Shown here piece after piece: positions 58,780-64,000 of a DNA stretch of 64,000 nucleotides. The position numbers and the translations under genes were made by a program. Where the stretch lies: positions 1 to 64,000 of the forward strand of contig NZ_BAHE01000006.1 of the NCBI RefSeq assembly GCF_000298235.1, in the 5' to 3' direction. The notes under the pieces were generated by a model that saw only the letters and a list, made by a program, of their open reading frames with translations, had not been told where the DNA came from and ran no database searches. Origin of the DNA: Gordonia namibiensis NBRC 108229. GTDB taxonomy: Bacteria > Actinomycetota > Actinomycetes > Mycobacteriales > Mycobacteriaceae. How positions within the stretch are numbered: the stretch's first letter is position 1; the number at the start of each line of letters is the position of its first letter.

Positions 58780-59496
58780 TCAGGCCTGGGGAGCTTCGGC
58801 GAAGTTGCGGCTGACCTGCGGGTCGACCGGGATGCCCGGGCCCGTGGTGGTCGAGACGGTGACCTTCTTGATGTAGCGGCCCTTGGCTGCCGACGGCTTC
58901 GCACGCATGATCTCGTCGTACGCGGCGCCGTAGTTCTCGGCCAGCTTGGCCGGGTCGAACGAAGCCTTGCCGATGACGAAGTGCAGGTTGGCTGCCTTGT
59001 CGACGCGGAAGTTGATCTTGCCGCCCTTGATGTCGTTGACGGCCTTGGTGACATCGGTGGTCACGGTGCCCGTCTTCGGGTTCGGCATCAGGCCACGCGG
59101 TCCGAGGACACGCGCGATGCGGCCGACCTTGGCCATCTGATCCGGGGTGGCGATCGCGGCGTCGAAGTCCAGCCAACCGCCCTGGATGCGCTCGATCAGG
59201 TCCTCGGCGCCGACCTCGTCGGCACCGGCGGCGGTGGCCTCGGCGGCCTTGTCGCCGGCGGCGAACACGATCACGCGGGCAGTCTTACCCGTGCCGTGCG
59301 GCAGGTTGACGGTGCCTCGAACCATCTGGTCTGCCTTACGGGGGTCGACGCCCAGCCGGATCGCAACCTCAACGGTCGCGTCGGTGTTCTTCGACGAGGT
59401 TTCCTTCGCCAGCTCCACAGCCTCCAGCGGGCTGTACAGCTTGGACTTGTCGACCTTCTCGGCCGCGGCCGCGTAGGCCTTGCTCTTCTTGCTCAT
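58780..59496 (-). CDS. rplA: 50S ribosomal protein L1
   Basis: A 238-residue rRNA-binding protein of the L1 stalk; it also represses its own operon in many bacteria. Typical motifs are [27 protein letters not shown] and the L1 signature [18 protein letters not shown], then [20 protein letters not shown]. The ATG at 59496 gives the conserved [15 protein letters not shown] start. It follows rplK by 82 bp. Confidence 0.98.
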   Translation of the reverse strand: MSKKSKAYAAAAEKVDKSKLYSPLEAVELAKETSSKNTDATVEVAIRLGVDPRKADQMVRGTVNLPHGTGKTARVIVFAAGDKAAEATAAGADEVGAEDLIERIQGGWLDFDAAIATPDQMAKVGRIARVLGPRGLMPNPKTGTVTTDVTKAVNDIKGGKINFRVDKAANLHFVIGKASFDPAKLAENYGAAYDEIMRAKPSAAKGRYIKKVTVSTTTGPGIPVDPQVSRNFAEAPQA

Positions 59497-59578
59497 TGCT
59501 CTGTTCCTTCTCCGCACTGAATCGGCGGGGTGTGTGGTGCGGGCCGAGCCGGCCCTCCCACGAGATGACTGGTTGGGT

Positions 59579-60013
59579 CTAGCCCTCGACCGTGATGCCC
59601 ATGGACCGAGCAGTACCGGCGATGATCTTCGCGGCCTGGTCGATGTCGTTGGCGTTCAGGTCTTCGGCCTTGGTCTTGGCGATCTCACGGACCTGGTCCA
59701 TGCTCACCTTGCCGACCTTCTTGGTGTGGGGCTCGCCGGAGCCCTTCTGCAGGCCTGCGGCCTTGAGCAGGAGCTTCGCAGCCGGCGGGGTCTTCAACTT
59801 GAAGTCGAAGGAACGATCTTCGTACACGAAGATCTCCACCGGGATGACGTTGCCGCGCTGCGACTCGGTCGCCGCGTTGTACGCCTTGCAGAACTCCATG
59901 ATGTTCACGCCGTGCTGACCGAGCGCCGGACCCACGGGCGGGGCCGGGTTGGCCGCGCCTGCCTGGATCTGGAGCTTGATGATCCCGGCGAGCTTCTTCT
60001 TCTTGGGAGGCAT
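59579..60013 (-). CDS. rplK: 50S ribosomal protein L11
   Basis: A 144-residue protein of the GTPase-associated centre. The N-terminal domain has [36 protein letters not shown]; the C-terminal RNA-binding domain ends with [18 protein letters not shown]. It starts [13 protein letters not shown]. It lies 159 bp after nusG, a gap with no gene visible. Confidence 0.98.
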
Positions 60014-60172
60014 CTTTTTGTCCTTGCTTGTTTCCTTGCGAATTCACGCCCGCTGGAGACGTGAAAGTCTGTGTTTATCTGATCTGCAACCGCTACTCGA
60101 GCGGTCGCGGTCAGATCTTCTCGACCGTGACGTTCAGAGGTCGGGGAAGATACGAGCGCCGCTTCGCGTCGG

Positions 60173-61018
60173 TCATATCTTCTCGACCTGATTGAACCCG
60201 AGCTCGACCGGCGTCTCGCGACCGAAGATCGACACGAGCACCTTGACCTTGCGCTGCTCGGCGTTGACCTCGCTGATCGACGCGGGCAGCGTCGCGAACG
60301 GACCGTCCATGACGGTGACCGATTCGCCGACCTCGAAGTCGACCTCGATGACGTTCGACGCGGCGGCAGCTGCGGCCTCGACCCCCTCGGCGGCCGAACC
60401 ACCCTTGGCGGGGGTCTTCTTCGCCTCGGCGCGCGGCATCAGGAACTGCAGCACCTCGTTGAGCGACAGCGGCGACGGCTTGCTGGTCATCCCGACGAAC
60501 CCGGTGACACCCGGGGTGTTGCGCACGGCGCCCCACGACTCGTCGTTGAGCTCCATGCGAACCAGGATGTAGCCCGGCAGGACCTTGCGGTTGACCTTCT
60601 TGGGCTGGCCGTTCTTGATCTCGGTGACCTCTTCGGTCGGAACCTCGACCTGGAAGATGTAGTCGCCGACATCGAGGTTCTGCACACGGGTCTCGAGATT
60701 GGCCTTGACCTTGTTCTCGTAGCCGGCGTAGCTGTGGATCACGTACCAGTCGCCGGGTGCGCGACGCAGCTGCTTGCGCAGCTCCTCGACCGGGTCGACC
60801 TCTTCTTCAGGGGCCTCTTCGGCGGGGGTCGCGTCGGCGTCCTCGGAGTCGACGTCGGTCGCGGGAGCTTCGTCGCCCTCGGCGGCCACCTCGACGTCGG
60901 TGTCACCGGCCTCGTCGACTGCAGCCTCGTCGACCTCGTCGGTCACGGCCGCGTCGACGTCGGCATCAGCCACGTCGACGGCGTCGGTCGATGCGAGTTC
61001 GTTCTCCGGGGTGCTCAC
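60173..61018 (-). CDS. nusG: Transcription antitermination factor NusG
   Basis: A 281-residue NusG. The first 82 residues or so are a very acidic, Ala/Asp/Glu-rich extension found in actinobacterial NusG. The NGN domain has [20 protein letters not shown] and [20 protein letters not shown], then [15 protein letters not shown]. The C-terminal KOW domain has [20 protein letters not shown] and [14 protein letters not shown]. It is transcribed with secE, 67 bp upstream. Confidence 0.97.
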   Translation of the reverse strand: MSTPENELASTDAVDVADADVDAAVTDEVDEAAVDEAGDTDVEVAAEGDEAPATDVDSEDADATPAEEAPEEEVDPVEELRKQLRRAPGDWYVIHSYAGYENKVKANLETRVQNLDVGDYIFQVEVPTEEVTEIKNGQPKKVNRKVLPGYILVRMELNDESWGAVRNTPGVTGFVGMTSKPSPLSLNEVLQFLMPRAEAKKTPAKGGSAAEGVEAAAAAASNVIEVDFEVGESVTVMDGPFATLPASISEVNAEQRKVKVLVSIFGRETPVELGFNQVEKI

Positions 61019-61085
61019 TGCAGCCCACGCTCCTTATGGTTCATCTCCGGTCGGCTCCCGCTCGCCCGGCCACCCACCGCGTGGG

Positions 61086-61565
61086 TCAGCCGAACAACCA
61101 GAGGACGCCCTTGGCAAAGGCCAGGTCGAGGCCGGAGATGAACGCGGTCATCACGATGACGAACACGAGCACGACGATCGTGTACGTGATCATCTCGCGC
61201 CGCGTCGGCCAGATGACCTTCTTCAGCTCGGCGACGACCTGCGTGAGGAACACCCAGATCCGAACGAACGGATTCCGGCTCTCCTCAGCAGAGGCCTTTT
61301 TCTTCTTCTTGCGTTCCTTGACGGCTACTGCCGACCCCGTGGCGGAGTCGGTGTCTCCGTCGGTTCCGGTTGCACCGGTTGACGAGCGACGTCCACGAGC
61401 CGAGCGCTTGCCGGACGGACGAAGTTCCTTGGCGGCGCCGGTCGACGTCTCGTCGTCCGAACCGCCGGTGGCCTCGTCGCGACCGTCGAGCTCAGCCGCA
61501 GCCGAATCGGCCGCAGAACCCTCAGCGGCTTCTTTGGCGCGGGCAGCCCGGTCTCGCTTGCTCAA
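61086..61565 (-). CDS. secE: Preprotein translocase subunit SecE
   Basis: A 159-residue SecE. The last 60 residues hold the essential SecE core, with WVFLTQVVAELKKVIWPTRR and a single membrane helix YTIVVLVFVIVMTAFISGLD. The first 90 residues are a hydrophilic, Ser/Ala/Asp/Lys-rich extension typical of actinobacteria. It stabilises SecY in the export channel. It lies between tRNA-Trp and nusG, the conserved arrangement. Confidence 0.97.
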   Translation of the reverse strand: MSKRDRAARAKEAAEGSAADSAAAELDGRDEATGGSDDETSTGAAKELRPSGKRSARGRRSSTGATGTDGDTDSATGSAVAVKERKKKKKASAEESRNPFVRIWVFLTQVVAELKKVIWPTRREMITYTIVVLVFVIVMTAFISGLDLAFAKGVLWLFG

Positions 61566-61604
61566 CTTCGCGGTCCTCTCGTCAACGTGTGCCCTTCACC
61601 AGGG

Positions 61605-61677
<73 letters not shown>

Positions 61678-61768
61678 TTGCGACTTCCCCACCGGAGTGG
61701 TTCCGCTGCCATCTCATCGAATCCCGGCCTCACGACCGGCGCCGGCGTTTCACCGCCGACAAAACCAA

Positions 61769-61791
61769 CGCGCCACCCTATGGGTAGCGCG
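61769..61791. repeat. Inverted repeat in trpT leader
   Basis: CGCGC (61769-61773), then ACCC, TAT, GGGT and GCGCG (61787-61791) form a near-perfect inverted repeat in the transcribed leader before tRNA-Trp. It may be a processing signal or protein site. Confidence 0.45.
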
Positions 61792-61816
61792 CAAGTCTGA
61801 ATCAATCAGACACTTC

Positions 61817-61845
61817 AGTGTAGATCACCGGGGCTGTGGACCCAA
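61817..61845 (-). promoter_or_regulatory. Predicted trpT-secE-nusG promoter
   Basis: TTGGGT (61845-61840), a 17-bp spacer and TACACT (61822-61817) on the minus strand, about 140 bp upstream of the tRNA. The -10 lies partly in the palindrome ACACTTCAGTGT (61811-61822 region). The rest of 61678-62067 shows no credible gene. Confidence 0.6.
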
Positions 61846-62067
61846 AACGCGCTCCACGTGCTCCCTCGACGACCGTACACGCTGCGCGTCCGACGACAGC
61901 CCGCGATGGCGTTCCCCGCGGTCGGCGCTCACCTACCGAGCGGACGACTTCATGCTCCGACCTGCGAAAACATCGCGGATGTCACGGTAGAGTTCCCTTG
62001 TCGTGTCCGGATCGGCACGACACGAGTGGCTCACGTCCGACCCCACAGACGGAAGCATGGTGCCGAC

Positions 62068-62721
62068 ATGCCCCTGCGCCTGACGATCGCCGACGACGAC
62101 GTCCTGCTCCGTGAAGGCCTCGCGAGTCTGCTCACGTCCGCAGGCATCGACGTGGTCGGGCAGGCGGGCGACGCCGACGGGTTGCTCGCGCTGGTGGCCG
62201 AGCACCGCCCCGACATCGCGGTCGTCGACATCCGGATGCCCCCGACCCACACCGCCGAGGGCCTCGACGCCGCCCTGCGCATACGCCGCGAGTACCCCGA
62301 CGTCGCGATCCTGCTGCTCTCCGCGCACGTCGACGTCGACCATGCGCTCGAACTGCTCGATGGCGGCCGCGGCGTGGGCTACCTGCTGAAAAGCCGCGTC
62401 ACCGACGTCGCCGAGTTCGTCGAGACCGTGCGGCGGATCGCCGCCGGCGCGTCGGTGATGGACCCCGCGCTGGTGCAGGAACTCGTCGCCGCGCGGCGTC
62501 GCAACGACCCGCTCGAACAGCTCAGCGCACGCGAACGCGAGGTGCTGACGCTGATGGCCGAGGGGTTGTCCAACGCGGGCATCGGACGTCGGTTGTGGAT
62601 CACCGAGGGCACGGTCGAGAAACACGTCCGATCGATCCTGACCAAACTCGACCTCGCCGAGACCGCCGACGATCACCGCCGGGTCCGCGCGGTGATCCTG
62701 TTCCTCGACGCCACAACCTGA
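62068..62721 (+). CDS. NarL/LuxR-type response regulator
   Basis: A 217-residue two-component response regulator. The receiver domain (about 1-120) has ADDD acid pocket, phospho-Asp in AVVDIRMPP and Lys in LLKSRV. The C-terminal LuxR helix-turn-helix reads LSAREREVLTLMAEGLSNAG, IGRRLWITEGTVEKHVRSIL. The ATG at 62068 gives the standard MPLRLTIADDD start. It is convergent with the receiver-only gene and probably pairs with the sensor kinase that begins at 63121. Confidence 0.93.
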   Translation: MPLRLTIADDDVLLREGLASLLTSAGIDVVGQAGDADGLLALVAEHRPDIAVVDIRMPPTHTAEGLDAALRIRREYPDVAILLLSAHVDVDHALELLDGGRGVGYLLKSRVTDVAEFVETVRRIAAGASVMDPALVQELVAARRRNDPLEQLSAREREVLTLMAEGLSNAGIGRRLWITEGTVEKHVRSILTKLDLAETADDHRRVRAVILFLDATT

Positions 62722-62729
62722 CTGACTGT

Positions 62730-63110
62730 TCAGGGAGCAGTTGCGCCCAGCACCTCACGCACCCGGTCCGCGGACAACCCGAACTTCGGGACGAAGCCGA
62801 CGGCAGCGCTGAGGTCGATCAGGTCGGCGAACTCCTCCTCGTCGTGGGTGGACACCAGCACCACCGCGGGCGCCGGATCGAGCCCCGAATCGTGAAGTGC
62901 CTCGACGACGGTGAAACCGTTCTCCTCCCCCAGGTCGATGTCGACGAGGGCGACGTCAGGCCGGGTCGCTCGCGATTCGCGGACGGCGTCGTCGAGCGAC
63001 GAGGCCGTCCCGACCACCGTGATCCCACCGGCTTCGAGCGTTCCGCGCAGCGAAGCCCGGAAGTCGGCACTGTCGTCGACTATCAGGCAGCGCAGGCGGG
63101 TGGGTTCCAT
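62730..63110 (-). CDS. Receiver-only response regulator
   Basis: A 126-residue protein with only a CheY-like receiver domain. It has LRCLIVDDSADFRASLRGTL, phospho-Asp in VALVDIDLGEENG, Thr/Ser in VLVSTHDEEE and Lys in GFVPKFGLS. There is no DNA-binding domain. Such proteins act as phosphate sinks or bind partner proteins. The ATG at 63110 is only ten bases from the divergent sensor-kinase start, and it converges on the NarL regulator eight bases from its stop, so the three genes form one signalling locus. Confidence 0.9.
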   Translation of the reverse strand: MEPTRLRCLIVDDSADFRASLRGTLEAGGITVVGTASSLDDAVRESRATRPDVALVDIDLGEENGFTVVEALHDSGLDPAPAVVLVSTHDEEEFADLIDLSAAVGFVPKFGLSADRVREVLGATAP

Positions 63111-63120
63111 ACTGACTAGC

Positions 63121-64000
63121 GTGTCAGAGGCAGCAGGGCGAGGCATTCCCGCTAGCTGGAAGAACGACCGCGGTCCGCTGAGGGACCGGGTCGTCGCAGT
63201 GGTGCTCCGGCCGACGTCGCCGCCCTGGCAGTGGGGCGTGGCGACCGCGCTCGTGCTGATCGCCGTCGAGGTCGTCGTGGTGCAGCTCCTCAGGGAGATC
63301 TTCCCGGAGAACGCGTTCGGCGCCGTCTTCCTGTTCGGCGTGCTGGTGGTGTCCGCCCGTTGGGGCTTTCCCCTGGCGGTGGGCACCTCGGTGGCCAGTG
63401 CCGCGGCCTACGCGTGGTTCCACGCCAGCCAGAGCACCGACAGTGCCGCCCCCGCGGTCGTCGTCTTCCTCGTGCTCGCGCTGCTCACGAACGCTCTTGT
63501 CGGCCAGGCACGCCTGCACGCACTCGAATCCGACCAGCGTCGTCGCGAGGCGGATCTGTCCGCAGACCTCGCCCGCACCGTGCTGAGAGCCGCGGACCTG
63601 CCGGAGGCGTTGACCGCGGCGAGCATTCGTCTCACCGAGGTGCTCGACCTGCCGGCTCCGGGAGCAGTTCTCGCCGACCCCGGCGCGACGCCGGGCCCGG
63701 TCCTGCAGCACATCGCACTGCTGGACCGAGGACGATCGGTCGGTTCCCTGCTGGTGCCGGCCGACCTCGACCCCGCCGACCGGCGACGCGTCACGCGCAT
63801 GGTGCCCAGCCTCGAAGCACTCCTCGCCGCCGCTCTCGACCGCCAGGCGCTCAACGACCGGACCGTCACACTCGCCCGCCAGCAGGTGGCCCTGCGGCGG
63901 GTCGCCACCGCGGTCGCCTCACGCGCCGAACCCGGTGAGGTCTGCCGGATCGTCGCCGCCGAACTCGCCGACGAGCTGGGCGTCGAACACGTCACGGTCA
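63121..64000 (+). CDS. Sensor histidine kinase, N-terminal part (cut by window end)
   Basis: A frame open from the GTG at 63121 to the window end, 293 residues so far. Three or four membrane helices at about 37-124 (WGVATALVLIAVEVVVVQLL, AVFLFGVLVVSARWGFPLAV, VVVFLVLALLTNALVG) resemble the DUF4118 sensor region. Then come a linker helix (DQRRREADLSADLARTVLRA) and one GAF-like domain, with a second starting near VATAVASRAEPGEVCRIVAA. The kinase core lies beyond the window. It is probably partner to the nearby regulators. No ribosome site is seen before the GTG; CATACT (63108-63113) could serve as -10 of a leaderless promoter. Confidence 0.82.
   Translation, partial: MSEAAGRGIPASWKNDRGPLRDRVVAVVLRPTSPPWQWGVATALVLIAVEVVVVQLLREIFPENAFGAVFLFGVLVVSARWGFPLAVGTSVASAAAYAWFHASQSTDSAAPAVVVFLVLALLTNALVGQARLHALESDQRRREADLSADLARTVLRAADLPEALTAASIRLTEVLDLPAPGAVLADPGATPGPVLQHIALLDRGRSVGSLLVPADLDPADRRRVTRMVPSLEALLAAALDRQALNDRTVTLARQQVALRRVATAVASRAEPGEVCRIVAAELADELGVEHVTV

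Noticed and set aside
58673-58780. A second cobalamin riboswitch upstream of the second importer
   Set aside because: The gap is only about 100 bp, is largely taken by the rplA terminator, and has no B12 box or GCCACTG core.

Overview
This window looks like chromosomal DNA of a mycolic-acid-bearing actinobacterium, most likely Gordonia or a close relative. That is inferred from the very high GC content, the ribosomal/RNA-polymerase gene order (trpT-secE-nusG-rplK-rplA, rplJ-rplL, rpoB-rpoC), a complete mce lipid-import operon with its own MceG ATPase, a DinB2-type polymerase, an IniA/IniC-like dynamin pair, and many GTG/TTG or leaderless starts. I see no transposase, integrase, prophage or CRISPR array.

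Layout. 1-7.3 kb: a short repeat, DinB2 polymerase, PEP synthase, a membrane protein, a PadR-like regulator and a tandem universal stress protein. 7.4-14.2 kb: a likely envelope-stress block, made of a membrane-anchored Hsp70-like protein, IniA-like and IniC-like dynamins, then divergently an acidic protein, an ECF sigma factor and a DTDGDG calcium-repeat protein. 14.2-19.0 kb: a membrane-linked AlbA_2 protein, a nuclease-like gene bracketed by two related palindromic repeats, a VOC protein, glutaminase-STAS and a secreted hydrolase. 19.0-26.6 kb: rpoC and rpoB. 26.9-38.9 kb: the operon mceG-yrbEA-yrbEB-mceABCDEF plus two Mce-associated genes, read toward rpoB.

39.2-40.8 kb: a frameshifted nuclease-like remnant, rplL and rplJ with a leader hairpin. 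41-49.5 kb: GH76 glycosidase, CocE-type hydrolase, an MpaB/DUF2236 oxygenase with a strong promoter and inverted-repeat operator, a small zinc-peptidase-like protein, a YihY/BrkB membrane protein, a DUF2786 protein, an AraC regulator coupled to a VOC protein, and an excalibur protein. 49.7-58.7 kb: L-lactate dehydrogenase, then two vitamin B12-class ABC importers. The first sits behind a cobalamin riboswitch. The second is in an operon ending in a metallo-beta-lactamase/CobU fusion. 58.8-61.7 kb: rplA, rplK, nusG, secE and tRNA-Trp. 62-64 kb: a NarL-type response regulator, a divergent receiver-only protein and the start of a sensor kinase cut by the window end.

How the genes fit together. 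The Mce block should form one membrane complex: YrbE permeases, the MceG ATPase and a hexameric MceA-F conduit. The 50.8-58.7 kb block joins corrinoid uptake to nucleotide-loop salvage by CobU. The strongest candidates for something undescribed are the Hsp70/dynamin/sigma block and the palindromic repeats that bracket the nuclease-like gene at 15.3-16.3 kb.
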